Shown: positions 23,760-38,054, counted from the first letter of the stretch. The stretch is DNA of 64,000 nucleotides from Pseudomonadota bacterium (GCA_040384265.1 JAZKJM010000005.1:115166-179165); one strand, 5' to 3'. Numbers and translations: made by a program. The notes: generated by a model not told the origin, from the letters alone.

Positions 23760-24269
23760 TTACCATTGGTCGGGATCGACCGGTTTTTCACGTTTCGTTG
23801 CCGCCGGCGCGAGGGCCGACTTGAATTCTGGCGCTGGTGCCGCGGACGCTGCGGGCGCCTCTTCCAACATCTCCGCAAGGGCGGGAAGGTTGGTTGGCGA
23901 TGGCTCCTGCTTCACCTCGCCGCGTTTTTCGTCGCCGGGCAGCACCACCTCGCGGCCAAAGGCCACCACTTCTTTTTTCTCACCGACCACGACCAGCCCG
24001 GCCTTGATGTCCAGCTTGCGTTTGGCCAGCCACCCCGCGTCGCTCGATAATTTCACCATCAGCGGCAAACCGCAGTTGGGGCAGTGTCTGGCGCTCCTGC
24101 GACTGAGCAGCCGCGCCAGAAAATTGAACTTGATGGGGATAAAGGTCAGCAGCAAAAACAGCTTGTTGAAAAAGCCGATGATGAAGCTGTCATCCTCCCC
24201 TGCATGGTCGCTTGGCGGCCGGTTTGCCTTTCCCTCATAGCCACAATGGGTGCAAATTTTATTGGCCAT
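23760..24269 (-). CDS. Zinc-ribbon protein with a membrane-associated hairpin, inside the pdh operon
   Basis: 169 residues, no family name recognised. Two CxxC knuckles (CTHC near residues 6-9 and CPNC near 63-66) form a split zinc ribbon. Between them is a hydrophobic segment (IIGFFNKLFLLLTFIPIKF) that could dip into the membrane. The C-terminal half is a basic patch followed by a Pro/Ala/Glu-rich disordered tail. It lies 10 bases after pdhC and 15 before lpdA, so it is almost certainly cotranscribed with PDH. A role in PDH assembly or localisation is only a guess. Confidence 0.75.
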   Translation of the reverse strand: MANKICTHCGYEGKANRPPSDHAGEDDSFIIGFFNKLFLLLTFIPIKFNFLARLLSRRSARHCPNCGLPLMVKLSSDAGWLAKRKLDIKAGLVVVGEKKEVVAFGREVVLPGDEKRGEVKQEPSPTNLPALAEMLEEAPAASAAPAPEFKSALAPAATKREKPVDPDQW

Positions 24270-24279
24270 GAAGCCTGCG

Positions 24280-25590
24280 CTACACGAACATCAGAATCGG
24301 GTTTTCCATATAGCGCTTGAACAATTGCAGGAATTCCGCGCCCAGCGCCCCATCCACCGCGCGGTGATCGACCGAAAGCGTGGCGTTCATCACCTGAATT
24401 TCCTTCACGCCGCCCTCGCGCATCACCAGCTTGGCCTCACCCGCGCCAACCGCGAGAATGCAGGCCTGCGGCGGGTTGATGATGGCCTGGAAGGTTTTCA
24501 CGCCATACATGCCGAGGTTGGAGATCGAGAAGCCGCCACCCTGGAATTCCTCCGGCTTCAGCTTGTTCTCCCGCGCCCGTTTGGCGAGGTCTTTCATCTC
24601 GGTGCTAATTTGCGGCAGCGATTTCTGGTCGGCATTGCGCACGATCGGGGTGATGAGCCCGCCCTCGGTTGCCACCGCAACGGAAACATCCACATTGCTG
24701 TATTGGATGATGGCGTCATCATACCAGCTGACATTGCAGTTGGGCTTATCGCGCATGGCGAGCGCGACGGCTTTAATGACAAGATCGTTCACCGACAGCT
24801 TATAGGCCGCCGTGCCGCCCTTGCCCGCTTTGGCTTCCGCCTGGCCGTTGAGCGTTGCCCGTGCGGCCAGCATCGCATCCAGCTCCACCTCGACGGTGAG
24901 GTAGAAATGCGGCACTTGCTGTTTCGATTCCAGCAACCGCCGCGCGATCACTTTGCGCATCGAATTGTTGGGCACCTGCACAAATTCCTGCGGATTGCGC
25001 GACACCACGCCCGAGCTACCGCCCGCGCGCGCATTCTCAACATCCGCCCGCACAATGCGGCCATTGGGCCCCGTGCCGATAACACTCGATAAATCCAACC
25101 CTTTTTTCTCGGCCAACCGCTTGGCAAGCGGGCTTGCCTTCACGCGGCCACCCGCCGCCGTACGCGGGCCGGATGCGGCTGCAACCGCCACTGGCGCGGC
25201 AGGCGCTTTGCTCGCCACCGGCGCAACAGATGCCGCCGCGACCGCCGCCACAGGCGCTGCACCGCTGGCCGCTGCCGGAGCAGCCGCTTCCACTTTGGGT
25301 ACATCCGCCACTTTCGGCTTCCATGCATCGAGCGCTTTTTTGTCTTCGCCCGCTTCCAGCAGCAAGGCGATAACGGCGTTCACCTTCACGCCCTCCGTGC
25401 CCGCCGCGATGACGATTTTACCAAGCACACCCTCATCCACCGCTTCGACTTCCATTGTCGCCTTGTCGGTTTCGATCTCGGCGATCACATCCCCGGCTTT
25501 GACTTTATCGCCTTCTTTTTTCACCCATTTGGCGAGGTTGCCCTCGGTCATGGTGGGCGACAGGGCGGGCATGGTAATTTCGATGGGCAT
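24280..25590 (-). CDS. pdhC: Pyruvate dehydrogenase E2, dihydrolipoamide acetyltransferase
   Basis: 436 residues. The N-terminal lipoyl domain (1-80) has lipoylated Lys43 in [11 protein letters not shown]. An Ala/Pro-rich linker (about 95-140) follows, then a peripheral-subunit-binding domain (about 150-185: [19 protein letters not shown]). The catalytic acyltransferase domain (about 205-436) carries [12 protein letters not shown] near its end. It transfers acetyl groups to CoA and forms the PDH core. AGGACAG lies upstream of the ATG. One lipoyl domain is the typical alphaproteobacterial layout when E1 beta has none. Confidence 0.97.
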   Translation of the reverse strand: MPIEITMPALSPTMTEGNLAKWVKKEGDKVKAGDVIAEIETDKATMEVEAVDEGVLGKIVIAAGTEGVKVNAVIALLLEAGEDKKALDAWKPKVADVPKVEAAAPAAASGAAPVAAVAAASVAPVASKAPAAPVAVAAASGPRTAAGGRVKASPLAKRLAEKKGLDLSSVIGTGPNGRIVRADVENARAGGSSGVVSRNPQEFVQVPNNSMRKVIARRLLESKQQVPHFYLTVEVELDAMLAARATLNGQAEAKAGKGGTAAYKLSVNDLVIKAVALAMRDKPNCNVSWYDDAIIQYSNVDVSVAVATEGGLITPIVRNADQKSLPQISTEMKDLAKRARENKLKPEEFQGGGFSISNLGMYGVKTFQAIINPPQACILAVGAGEAKLVMREGGVKEIQVMNATLSVDHRAVDGALGAEFLQLFKRYMENPILMFV

Positions 25591-25602
25591 GGTCTGTCCT
25601 AT

Positions 25603-26334
25603 TTATTTAAGTTCAAAAATCACGGTCACGTTGGCATTCACATCCTGTTCGCCGACAGGCGGCGCAACCGATTTTTCCATCATCGGCGCACTGGCGACCA
25701 TGGCGCGGGCCATCATCGGCACAGGGAAATTGAATTGCGGCGCGCTGCCCTCGTTGATCTGGATCACGCTGCCAACGCTACCACCGGCAGCGGCAGCCAT
25801 GCTCTCGGCCTTGGCGCGGGCGTTTTTAATGGCATCCACCAGCATATCGTCACGAATTTTATCGGGGTTGCCGATGGTATAGGAAACATTGATGAGGTTG
25901 CCCCACTCCGCATTCGCGCCGTTTTCAAGGCCAGCACCGGTCAATTTTTCAATCAGTTCGCCCACCGTATCGATGTTCTTCACCGTGATATCGAGCGCGG
26001 TCTGCACCTGATAGCCACGGAAGCTGCGCTTGTTATTATCGTAGCTATATTGTGGCTGAACGGAGGCGTTGAGCGTCTTCATCTGCGCTTCGTCGATACC
26101 CGCCTTTTTGGCGATGGCCATCACGTCGCGCAGTTTCTTGTCATGCTCGGCCTTCGCCGCATCAAGCTTCACGTTAAGCGCGCTCACATTAACATTCACA
26201 TGCGCCTGATCCGGTGCAATTTTGCGCTCAGCCTGACCGCTGGTGGTAATGCTACGCACCGGCACCGCTGCGAGATCCGCAGCAAACGCAGGAGCCGCAA
26301 CCAGCAACGCCGCAACAACCATCAGTGAACGCAT
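25603..26334 (-). CDS. SIMPL-domain (DUF541) periplasmic protein, inside the pdh operon
   Basis: 243 residues with a clear Sec signal peptide (MVVAALLVAAPAFA, cleavage after about residue 18). The SIMPL/DUF541 domain follows: ITTSGQAERKIAPDQAHVNV, a lysine-rich helix AEHDKKLRDVMAIAKKAG, QTALDITVKNIDTVGELIEKL, and a C-terminal VNANVTVIFELK. The family is periplasmic or outer-membrane with poorly defined function (oxidative-stress and signalling links have been reported for relatives). A perfect AAGGAGG is 5 bases before ATG. It lies 12 bases from both pdhB and pdhC. Confidence 0.85.
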   Translation of the reverse strand: MRSLMVVAALLVAAPAFAADLAAVPVRSITTSGQAERKIAPDQAHVNVNVSALNVKLDAAKAEHDKKLRDVMAIAKKAGIDEAQMKTLNASVQPQYSYDNNKRSFRGYQVQTALDITVKNIDTVGELIEKLTGAGLENGANAEWGNLINVSYTIGNPDKIRDDMLVDAIKNARAKAESMAAAAGGSVGSVIQINEGSAPQFNFPVPMMARAMVASAPMMEKSVAPPVGEQDVNANVTVIFELK

Positions 26335-26346
26335 AAAGCCTCCTTA

Positions 26347-27339
26347 TTACGCCGCTTTGGCGCGTGGTTTACAAATATCGCGCGCAGCCATGACCACATC
26401 TTCGGTCGTTGGCAGCGCCAGTTTTTCGAGGTTCGCGGCATAGGGCAAGGGCACATCCTTGCCGGTCACGCGCACCACCGGCGCATCCAGCTCGTCGAAC
26501 AGTTCTTCCATCGCAATCGCCGCGATTTCCGAGCCGATCCCGGCCACCGGCCAGCCCTCTTCCACCGTGATGAGGCGATGCGTTTTGCGCACCGAATCAA
26601 TGATGCATTGCTTATCGAGCGGACGAATGGTGCGCAAATCAATCACCTCGGCATCGATGCCTTCGGCTTTCAGCGCTTCGGCCGCTTCCATCGCGTATTT
26701 CACGCAGATCGAGAACGCGACGATGGTCACATCCTTGCCCGGCTTGCGCACCAGCGCCTTGCCAATCGGCACGATATGCTCGCCTTCGGGCACTTCGAAT
26801 TGCACGCCGTACATGATTTCGTTTTCAAGGAAAACGACCGGGTTCGGATCGCGGATCGCCGCTTTCAGCAACCCCTTCGCATCCGCCGCGTCATACGGCG
26901 CAATCACTTTCAGCCCCGGGCAATGCGCATACCAGCTGGCATAGCACTGCGAGTGCTGCGCGCCCACGCGGCTCGCCGCGCCATTGGGCCCACGGAACAC
27001 GATCGAGGATTTCACCTGACCGCCCGACATATACAGCGTTTTCGCCGCGGAGTTGAGGATCTGGTCGATCGCCTGCATTGCGAAATTCCAGGTCATGAAT
27101 TCCACCACCGGCTTCAGCCCCATGAAGGCCGCGCCCACGCCAAGCCCGGCAAAGCCCTGCTCGGTGATCGGCGTATCGACCACGCGTTTCGCGCCGAATT
27201 CCTGCAGCAGGTTCTGGGTGACTTTATACGCACCCTGATACTCGGCGACTTCTTCGCCCATCACGAACACGTTCTCATCGCGGCGCATTTCTTCCGCCAT
27301 CGCATCACGCAGGGCGTCTCGTACTGTTGTCATGACCAT
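26347..27339 (-). CDS. pdhB: Pyruvate dehydrogenase E1 component, beta subunit
   Basis: 330 residues. Transketolase pyrimidine-binding domain: [36 protein letters not shown] (N-terminal third), then [21 protein letters not shown]-terminal transketolase domain: [18 protein letters not shown]. No N-terminal lipoyl domain is present, unlike in many alphaproteobacterial PdhB proteins. GGAG lies about 10 bases before ATG 27339, and the gene starts 5 bases after pdhA. It forms the alpha2-beta2 E1 that decarboxylates pyruvate. Confidence 0.96.
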   Translation of the reverse strand: MVMTTVRDALRDAMAEEMRRDENVFVMGEEVAEYQGAYKVTQNLLQEFGAKRVVDTPITEQGFAGLGVGAAFMGLKPVVEFMTWNFAMQAIDQILNSAAKTLYMSGGQVKSSIVFRGPNGAASRVGAQHSQCYASWYAHCPGLKVIAPYDAADAKGLLKAAIRDPNPVVFLENEIMYGVQFEVPEGEHIVPIGKALVRKPGKDVTIVAFSICVKYAMEAAEALKAEGIDAEVIDLRTIRPLDKQCIIDSVRKTHRLITVEEGWPVAGIGSEIAAIAMEELFDELDAPVVRVTGKDVPLPYAANLEKLALPTTEDVVMAARDICKPRAKAA

Positions 27340-27344
27340 AGCGA

Positions 27345-28382
27345 TTACTCCACACTCAGAATGTCAGTCCACAGCTCGGTTGCATCCGGTTCGGGGCTGG
27401 TTTTGGCGAATTCGGCGGCATCGTTCACTTGCGCTTTGATGTCGTCCTCGATTTTCTTGATGGCCGCTTCGTTCGCCACTTTTTCGGTGAGCAGATACTT
27501 GCGGAACTGGTTGATCGGGTCGCGGTGCTCTTTGTAATCCTCGACCTCTTCCTTGCTGCGGTATTTCGCCGGGTCGCTCATCGAGTGGCCACGGTAGCGG
27601 TAGGTCTTCACTTCCAGCAGCATCGGCCCTTTGCCGGAGCGCACATAGTCAATCGCCTTCTTCGCGGCTTCATACACTTTCAGCACATCCATCCCATCGA
27701 CCTGAACGCCGGGGATGCCGAACGATTCGCCGCGCTTATACAGATGCGTATCCGCCGCATGGCGCTTGGTGCTGGTGCCCATCGCGTATTCATTGTTCTC
27801 GATGATGTAGAGCACCGGTAGCTGCCACAGCGACGCCATGTTGAAGCTCTCATACACCTGGCCCTGGTTTGCCGCGCCGTCGCCAAAATAATCCATCGTG
27901 ATTTTGCCGGTGTTTTTATATTTCTGCGCGAACGCGATGCCGGTGCCCAGCGGCACGTTGGCGCCCACAATGCCATGCCCGCCGAAAAACTGCTTCTCCA
28001 CCGAGAACATATGCATGGAGCCGCCCTTGCCTTTGCTGAAACCGCCAATGCGGCCCGTCAGCTCGGCCATGATGCCTTTGGGGTCCATGCCTTGCGCCAG
28101 CATATGCGCGTGGTCGCGGTAGGTGGTGATGCAGGCATCCCCCGGTTGGCTCGCGGCGGTGATGCCAGTGACGACCGCTTCCTGACCGATATATAAATGG
28201 CAGAACCCGCCGATGAGGCCCATGCCGTAAAGCTGGCCCGCTTTTTCCTCGAAGCGGCGGATCAGCATCATCTCGCGATACATGGCGAGCAGCTTTTCTT
28301 TCGGCAGGCCTGTCGGCGCGCGCTCGGCTTTGCTGGCGATGGCGGGTTTGGAGACGGCAGGCTTTTTCGCGGGAGCGGTCAT
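27345..28382 (-). CDS. pdhA: Pyruvate dehydrogenase E1 component, alpha subunit
   Basis: 345 residues from ATG 28382, which has AAGGAA 6 bases upstream; in-frame ATGs at 28448 and 28415 would add an unconserved leader. Thiamine-diphosphate-binding motif: [15 protein letters not shown] near residue 165. The phosphorylation-loop region is [20 protein letters not shown]. The first 25 residues are Ala/Lys/Pro-rich. It is the first gene of the cluster pdhA-pdhB-SIMPL-pdhC-zinc ribbon-lpdA, downstream of ftsB and eno as in many alphaproteobacteria. Confidence 0.96.
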   Translation of the reverse strand: MTAPAKKPAVSKPAIASKAERAPTGLPKEKLLAMYREMMLIRRFEEKAGQLYGMGLIGGFCHLYIGQEAVVTGITAASQPGDACITTYRDHAHMLAQGMDPKGIMAELTGRIGGFSKGKGGSMHMFSVEKQFFGGHGIVGANVPLGTGIAFAQKYKNTGKITMDYFGDGAANQGQVYESFNMASLWQLPVLYIIENNEYAMGTSTKRHAADTHLYKRGESFGIPGVQVDGMDVLKVYEAAKKAIDYVRSGKGPMLLEVKTYRYRGHSMSDPAKYRSKEEVEDYKEHRDPINQFRKYLLTEKVANEAAIKKIEDDIKAQVNDAAEFAKTSPEPDATELWTDILSVE

Positions 28383-28725
28383 GGGCGTTTCCTTGGGCAT
28401 CGTGAATTTCAATGCCATTCGTTGTAACGAAGACCACGCGAAGCACAAGCAATTAACTGAGGATTTCGGCGGGTTGTAGTGCAGTGCAACATGGATAAAA
28501 ATGTGTCATCACGTGCACAAGTAGCGGCACTCCACAACCAAGGGAGCTCCACTCCCAAAGCTTGTCATGCCGGGCTTGTCCCGGCATCCAGCCCAGCCAC
28601 ATGGCGGGACCCCGGGACAGGCCCGGGGTGACAAAACAGGAATATGACATAAGCGATTATAATAAATAAAAGCAGTCGGGCGCATCAGATGTGTTCATCA
28701 CGACACATCACCCGAGAACTAAAAC
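28383..28725. other. Intergenic region between ftsB and pdhA
   Basis: It contains the leader of the pdh cluster and one inverted copy of the family A palindromic element (28562-28634). I see no gene and no clear promoter hexamers. Confidence 0.5.
28562..28634. repeat. Palindromic element, family A copy 2 (73 bp, inverted)
   Basis: The reverse complement of the family A copies at 4111-4183 and 47343-47415, with the same 73-base length and TTGTCA/TGACAA ends. The central part matches copy 3 most closely (GCCATGTGGCTGGGCTGGAT on the other strand). Confidence 0.85.
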
Positions 28726-29052
28726 CTATCCCGCATCACCGCCGGTGAGCACGACCACTTCACCTTTTTTCATCACGCCGAGCATGCGGCGCATTTGCTC
28801 GTCGAGCAAATCACGGTCGAGGGAATTGTCGCGCAGGTGGCTGACGCGGCGTTCCATTTTCTGGCGCTCGGCGGTGGTGGTGGAAAGGTCGGATTGCAGC
28901 GCCGCCAGCTCATGCTTCTCGCGCATCAGCGCATACAGCCCGCGCTCGCCATGAAACGCATGGTAGCCGAGATAAAACGCCGCAAGCATCCAGCCGAGCG
29001 GCTTAATAAGCCGCATCGGGGTAAATACCTGCTTCTTCGCTCGCACCAGCAT
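28726..29052 (-). CDS. FtsB/DivIC-family septum formation initiator
   Basis: 108 residues: a short cytoplasmic N-terminus, one transmembrane helix (about 18-34, GWMLAAFYLGYHAF), a periplasmic coiled coil (about 38-80, LMREKHELAALQSDLSTT and ERQKMERRVSHLR) and the DRDLLDEQMRRMLG segment typical of FtsB. It would join FtsL and FtsQ at the division septum and pass the activation signal to FtsWI. Position between eno and pdhA is the standard alphaproteobacterial neighbourhood. Confidence 0.88.
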   Translation of the reverse strand: MLVRAKKQVFTPMRLIKPLGWMLAAFYLGYHAFHGERGLYALMREKHELAALQSDLSTTTAERQKMERRVSHLRDNSLDRDLLDEQMRRMLGVMKKGEVVVLTGGDAG

Positions 29053-29313
29053 GCGCGGGCAACTCCCACCTAAGCGTTGTTGACAGCCAATCTGCCCGCC
29101 CTAACGCATGGCGCCGGGGCAGAAAAAATCAACGGATTTAATGCTGGTGTTATAGCAGTTTAGACAAGGCTGTTACAGTGATTTTTACGGATCGCGCGCT
29201 TTTCACCACGAACCGACGCCGCACTGCCTTGATGTTCAGCCAACGCTGCGCTCGGAGCCGTTATTTTCCAGCGCCATGGCCGCTTCGTCAGAATTGACAC
29301 AGTCGCAAAAAAT

Positions 29314-30603
<1,290 letters not shown>

Positions 30604-30622
30604 CTATGCATGGGCACAGCTG

Positions 30623-30655
30623 AAAAAATCAGCCCCGGGAAAATCCCGAGGCTGA
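30623..30655 (-). terminator. Intrinsic terminator after the DUF805 gene
   Basis: On the minus strand TCAGCCTCGGGA and CCCGGGGCTGA arms (with wobble) around TTTT are followed by six T. It separates DUF805 from eno. Confidence 0.8.
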
Positions 30656-30700
30656 AGTTACTAAAACCTGCGTACCGAGGCGTCAAGCCTCGCGCGGATA

Positions 30701-31057
30701 TTATGCCAGCGGATCGGGCCCGAAGCGGTTATCGCCCGGCGTGCCTTTGAGGCATAAAAAGACAATCAGCGCAATCCATCCGGCAACCGGGATCAGCAGA
30801 ATCCAATACCACCAGCCGCTGCGGTTGGTGTCGTGCAGGCGGCGCACCAGCACCGAGAGGCCTGGCAAAAACGTGGCCAAAAGAACGGCTACATAGAGAA
30901 GGTCAAATCCACCGAAGAGCGCTTTATCAATAACAGAGGCAACCACTGCGGCGATAAAAACAAAAAGCACCCAGAACCAGTAGGCCGAACGCGAAGCGCG
31001 GCCCGAAAAAGTGACATAGTTGTTAAATCCGGATTTTATGGCTTCGGCTAAGTTCAT
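30701..31057 (-). CDS. DUF805 membrane protein
   Basis: 118 residues. It starts MNLAEAIKSGFNNYVTFSGRASRSAYWFW, the DUF805 signature (aromatic/Arg-rich start), and has four hydrophobic helices (about 25-45, 48-68, 80-98 and 100-112) with the conserved VRRLHDTNRSGWWY loop. The family function is unknown; it is common as a small inner-membrane protein. AGGAGCA lies before ATG, and it has its own terminator. Confidence 0.93.
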   Translation of the reverse strand: MNLAEAIKSGFNNYVTFSGRASRSAYWFWVLFVFIAAVVASVIDKALFGGFDLLYVAVLLATFLPGLSVLVRRLHDTNRSGWWYWILLIPVAGWIALIVFLCLKGTPGDNRFGPDPLA

Positions 31058-31139
31058 GGCAGTTGCTCCTGATGGTTATGCAGCGCCATCATTGCGGCTG
31101 CCCATCGCCCAGGTCAAAGAAATCCGCTTAAAACCTTAC

Positions 31140-34139
<3,000 letters not shown>

Positions 34140-34140
<1 letters not shown>

Positions 34141-34880
34141 TACATTCCCCGTTTGGTTGCACACGCGAGGATGGCGCGCATGCTTGAAATCTCTAAGCTC
34201 GCGCCCCCGATCAGGGCGCCGGATACATGCGCGATCCCAAGGATTTCCTCCCCGTTAGCGGCATTCACGGAGCCTCCATACAGTACGCATGTTTCACTGC
34301 CAAGCGCTGATTTGATATGGGTGTGGGCATCCGCGATTTCAATGCTGCTGGGCGTCTGGCTGGTGCCAATTGCCCAGATAGGTTCATAGGCGATGAGGTA
34401 GTCGGTCGCCGATAGCGCCGCAATCGGCACCAGCTGCTCGCTCAGCGCCGCGCGCGTCCGCCCAGCCTCATACTCCGCGCGGGATTCACCGATGCAGATA
34501 ATGGGAATAAGCCCTGCCGCCATCGCCGCTTCCGCCTTGGCGCACACATCGGCGCAGGTTTCGCCCTCCGCCCGGCGTTCCGAATGGCCGACAATCACAT
34601 AGCTACAGCCCATATCCGCCAGCATAGGCGCGCTCACTTCACCGGTGCAGGCGCCGTGGGTTTTGGCATGGCAATCCTGCCCGCCGAGCTTGAGGGGGGA
34701 AGCCTCACCAATCGCATCCCGCGCGCTCGCCAAATAGGGCGATGGCGGGCAGAACACCACGGTGACATCAAGCGCCGCATCCGCCAGCGCACGGCCCATC
34801 TCCGCCGCATAGGCATGCACGCGGGCGCGGTCGCCGTTCATTTTCCAGTTGGCTATCAGCCATGTATGCGCCTGTTTCAT
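34140..34880 (-). CDS. tpiA: Triose-phosphate isomerase
   Basis: 246 residues from ATG 34880: IANWKMN with catalytic Lys13, His in IVGHSERR near 93, catalytic Glu in IAYEPIWAIGTS near 160, and the phosphate loop YGGSVNAANGEEIL. It interconverts dihydroxyacetone phosphate and glyceraldehyde 3-phosphate. The upstream extension to 34916 is not conserved and would reach into the divergent promoter. It is the first gene of tpiA-secG-pyrG-kdsA. Confidence 0.97.
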
Positions 34881-34920
34881 GGCGCAAGCTATGCCACTGG
34901 TGACAACCCCCGTCAACTCT

Positions 34921-34949
34921 TTGACAAAGTCGCGCGGACGTGTACATCT
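34921..34949 (+). promoter_or_regulatory. Possible promoter of the ppiD-trpE unit
   Basis: A perfect TTGACA at 34921-34926; the -10 at 16-17 bases (TACATC) is poor. It lies in the 97-base divergent gap between tpiA and ppiD. Confidence 0.3.
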
Positions 34950-34977
34950 GCCGCATCGAAACTATCGTAGGTATACC

Positions 34978-36555
34978 ATGCTTGATTCCATGCGCCGTTT
35001 GTCGACAGGGTTGATTTCCAAAATCATCCTGCTGTTCATTGTCATCACCTTCGTGGTGTGGGGCATCGGCGACATCCTGCGCACCGGCGGGCCGACCTAT
35101 GCTGCCAAAATCGGCGACGAAACCATCGGCATCGCCGAATTCCAGCGCAGCAAAGCGATGATGGCGCGCCAGCTCGAAGCGATGGGCATGCAAGGCATCG
35201 ATACCTCCCGGCTCGATGTGGCGGTGCTGCGCCAACTCATCCAGCAGCGCCTCACGCTGCTTGCGCTCAAGGATATGGGCCTGCATGTGAACGAGCAATT
35301 GCTCGCCAAAAACCTGCGCTCCATCCCCGAGCTGCAAAACAAGGATGGCAGCTTCAACAAAACCGCCTTCGCCGCCAATTTGCAGAACCAGCAAATCAAC
35401 GAAGCCATGTTCCTCGCCCAGCTGAAAAAAGACACGGCCGGGCGCTTCCTCGGCGACAGCCTGAGCATGGATGACGCCACCCCGCCCGCCAGCGTCATGG
35501 CACTGGATGCCGTCACCAGCGGCGAAACGCGCGATGCGGTACTCATCACCATTCCCGCCCGTGTGGATGCGGCCGAGGTGACCGAGCAAGCGCTGAAAGA
35601 CTATTACGAGCAGCATAAAGCCGTTGCTTACCTGCAGCCCGAAAGCCGCACGCTGGAATATGTGACCCTCACCCCGGCCCAGCTGAACACACTGGTCGAA
35701 AAATCCGTCACCGAGGATATGTTCAAAGAGGCGCTGGCCGCCGCCAACAACCCTTCCATCAACACAGCGATTTTGCGCAAGCAACTGGAAGCCGAGCAGC
35801 GCGACAGTGTCATGCGCACCCTCACCAACACGGTGGAGGATGAACTCGCCGCTGGCAAATCCATCGGCGAGGCGTTCAGCACCGCGGGCGTCACTGCGGA
35901 ACCGCACCTCATCACCAACATCACCGCCGCCACCGCGAAAGCCAGCAACGACGACATTATCAAAACCGCCAGCGAGCAAGGCTTTTCCTTGAGCGAGGGT
36001 GAAATCTCCGGCCTCATCAGCACCCCCAAAGGCATCTCGCTGATGGTCGCCGTCAAGGCCGTTACCCCCGCCAGCCCAAGCCCGTTTGAGGCGGTGAAAG
36101 CGGATGTACGCACCCAGCTCATTCAGCAAGGCGCGCGCGATGCAGCGCAAAAACGCGCCATCGAGGTAAAAGAAGCCCTCGCCAAAGAGCCCAACTGGCA
36201 AGCCGCCACCGGCAAACTCGGCATCTCCACCCGCGCGGTGAGCAACCTCACCCGCCCGGTCGAAGGCAAGCCCAGCCGCAACGATATCCCACTCGCGATC
36301 CAGCAATCGGTCTTCGAGCATCCGGTAGGCGACGTTGCCGGGCCGCTGGCTTTGCCTAACGGCGACCAACTGCTCGCCCTCATCACCGATACGCACCACC
36401 CTAAAATCGACATCACCACGCTGAGCAAGGCGCAGGCCGGCGATCAAAGCGTGAAACTCTCGCAAGAGATTCAGGCCCACGCCTTCACCGCCTTCGCCAA
36501 GGCCCATGCGGTGAAAGTGAATCCCGCCGTCATGCAGCAGGCCGGACAACCATGA
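34978..36555 (+). CDS. ppiD: PpiD/SurA-like membrane-anchored peptidyl-prolyl isomerase or chaperone
   Basis: 525 residues. A single N-terminal transmembrane helix (about 13-32, LISKIILLFIVITFVVWGIG) is followed by the SurA_N/PpiD region (about 38-165: KIGDETIGIAEFQRSKAMMA, LRQLIQQRLTLLALKDMGLH), the parvulin-like middle and a long helical C-terminal part. The parvulin active-site signature is not evident, as is common in alphaproteobacterial PpiD. It would act on proteins emerging from the Sec channel. The ATG has AGGT 6 bases upstream. Its stop overlaps trpE by four bases. Confidence 0.88.
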   Translation: MLDSMRRLSTGLISKIILLFIVITFVVWGIGDILRTGGPTYAAKIGDETIGIAEFQRSKAMMARQLEAMGMQGIDTSRLDVAVLRQLIQQRLTLLALKDMGLHVNEQLLAKNLRSIPELQNKDGSFNKTAFAANLQNQQINEAMFLAQLKKDTAGRFLGDSLSMDDATPPASVMALDAVTSGETRDAVLITIPARVDAAEVTEQALKDYYEQHKAVAYLQPESRTLEYVTLTPAQLNTLVEKSVTEDMFKEALAAANNPSINTAILRKQLEAEQRDSVMRTLTNTVEDELAAGKSIGEAFSTAGVTAEPHLITNITAATAKASNDDIIKTASEQGFSLSEGEISGLISTPKGISLMVAVKAVTPASPSPFEAVKADVRTQLIQQGARDAAQKRAIEVKEALAKEPNWQAATGKLGISTRAVSNLTRPVEGKPSRNDIPLAIQQSVFEHPVGDVAGPLALPNGDQLLALITDTHHPKIDITTLSKAQAGDQSVKLSQEIQAHAFTAFAKAHAVKVNPAVMQQAGQP

Positions 36556-38054
36556 GCGGCTTTTCCTTCAGCCCCAACCGCGAGGAATTCCGCGCCAACC
36601 ACACTGCCGGGAAGCCGCAGGTGATCTTCACCCGCCGCGTGTCGGATCTCGAAACGCCCGTTTCCGCCATGCTGAAACTGCCGATCGATGACGGCCCCTC
36701 CTTCCTGCTTGAATCGGTCGAGGGTGGCGAAAGCCGCGGCCGCTATTCCATCATCGGCATCAGCCCGGATATGATGTGGCGCTGCTACGGCAACCGCTCC
36801 GAAATTTCGACCACGCCCCCCTTTGCCGAAAGCAGCTTCGAGTCCGCCTGGGACGACAGCATGAGCACCCTGCGCCGCCTCGTCCAAACCCACCGTATGG
36901 AGCTGCCCGAAGGCACGCCGCCCATGGCCGCCGGTCTCATCGGCTATATGGGTTACGACATGGTGAAGCTGATGGAGCGCCTGCCCGACACCAAGCCCGA
37001 TAGCATCAACATTCCGGATGCCTGCTTCATCCGCCCGCGCGCGCAGCTGATTTTCGATGCGGTGGATGGTGTGGTCTACATCATCGCCCCGATCTGGGAC
37101 GTGAGCGGCGACGCGGACGCGACCTATGACGCCGCCTGCGCCCGCATCGAGAAAATCGCCCGCCAACTGCAAGGCCCGCTCGATCAGCGCAATTATTACA
37201 AAGACGTGTCCGCCTCGAAGCGCGAGTTCGTAAGCAACATGAGCGAAACCGAGCATGCCGGGATGGTGGCCAAAGCCAAGGAGCATATTGCGGCGGGCGA
37301 TATCTTTCAGGTCGTGCTCGGCCAGCGTTTCACCAGCGATTTCGAGCTACCGCCCTTCGCGCTTTACCGCGCCTTGCGCCACATGAACCCCTCGCCGTTC
37401 CTGTTCTATCTCAATTTTGGCGGCTATGCGCTGGTCGGTTCCAGCCCGGAAATCCTGGTGCGGCTGCGCGATAACACCGTCACCATCCGTCCCATCGCAG
37501 GCACGCGGCGGCGGGGCCGCACCCGTGAAGAAGATGCAGCACTTGCAGCAGATTTACTGGCCGATCCGAAAGAACTCGCCGAGCATTTGATGCTGCTCGA
37601 CCTCGGCCGTAACGATGTGGGCCGCGTCGCCAAAGCGGGTGATGTGCGCGTGACGGAGCAGATGACCATCGAGCATTACAGCCACGTGATGCATATCGTC
37701 AGCAACGTGGAAGGCACGCTGGATCCTAAATACGACGCGGTGGATGCGCTCATCGCGGGTTTCCCGGCGGGCACGGTTTCGGGCGCGCCCAAAATCCGCG
37801 CGATGGAAATCATCGATGCGCTGGAGCCCGTCAAACGCAGCTATTACGGCGGCTGTGTCGGCTATTTCTCCGCCAACGGTTCGATGGATAATTGCATCAC
37901 CCTGCGCACCGCGTTGGTGAAGGATGGCAAAATCCACGTGCAGGCCGGGGGCGGCATTGTCGCCGATTCCGATCCCAAAGCCGAGTATCAGGAGACGGTC
38001 AACAAAGCCAAAGCCGTCATGCGCGCGGCTGAAGAAGCGGTGAAGTTCGCCTAA
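36552..38054 (+). CDS. trpE: Anthranilate synthase component I
   Basis: 500 residues. The N-terminal domain carries the tryptophan-feedback element LLESVEGGESRGRYSIIG. The catalytic chorismate-binding domain follows: FQVVLGQRF, the PSPFLFYLNFGGYALVGSSPE stretch, RPIAGTRRRG, GRNDVGRVAKAG, and PAGTVSGAPKIRAMEIID. It makes anthranilate from chorismate with ammonia from TrpG. It is translationally coupled to ppiD, so no trp leader peptide or attenuator precedes it. trpG is separated from it by a lipoprotein gene. Confidence 0.97.
   Translation: MSGFSFSPNREEFRANHTAGKPQVIFTRRVSDLETPVSAMLKLPIDDGPSFLLESVEGGESRGRYSIIGISPDMMWRCYGNRSEISTTPPFAESSFESAWDDSMSTLRRLVQTHRMELPEGTPPMAAGLIGYMGYDMVKLMERLPDTKPDSINIPDACFIRPRAQLIFDAVDGVVYIIAPIWDVSGDADATYDAACARIEKIARQLQGPLDQRNYYKDVSASKREFVSNMSETEHAGMVAKAKEHIAAGDIFQVVLGQRFTSDFELPPFALYRALRHMNPSPFLFYLNFGGYALVGSSPEILVRLRDNTVTIRPIAGTRRRGRTREEDAALAADLLADPKELAEHLMLLDLGRNDVGRVAKAGDVRVTEQMTIEHYSHVMHIVSNVEGTLDPKYDAVDALIAGFPAGTVSGAPKIRAMEIIDALEPVKRSYYGGCVGYFSANGSMDNCITLRTALVKDGKIHVQAGGGIVADSDPKAEYQETVNKAKAVMRAAEEAVKFA

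Noticed and set aside
34768-36549. 593-codon open frame on the minus strand opposite ppiD
   Set aside because: It mirrors the GC-rich ppiD gene codon for codon, has a His/Gly/Arg-rich composition, and matches no family. It is an antisense shadow.
36400-36560. trp leader peptide and attenuator before trpE
   Set aside because: trpE overlaps the end of ppiD, so there is no leader region, no Trp-codon run and no alternative hairpins.
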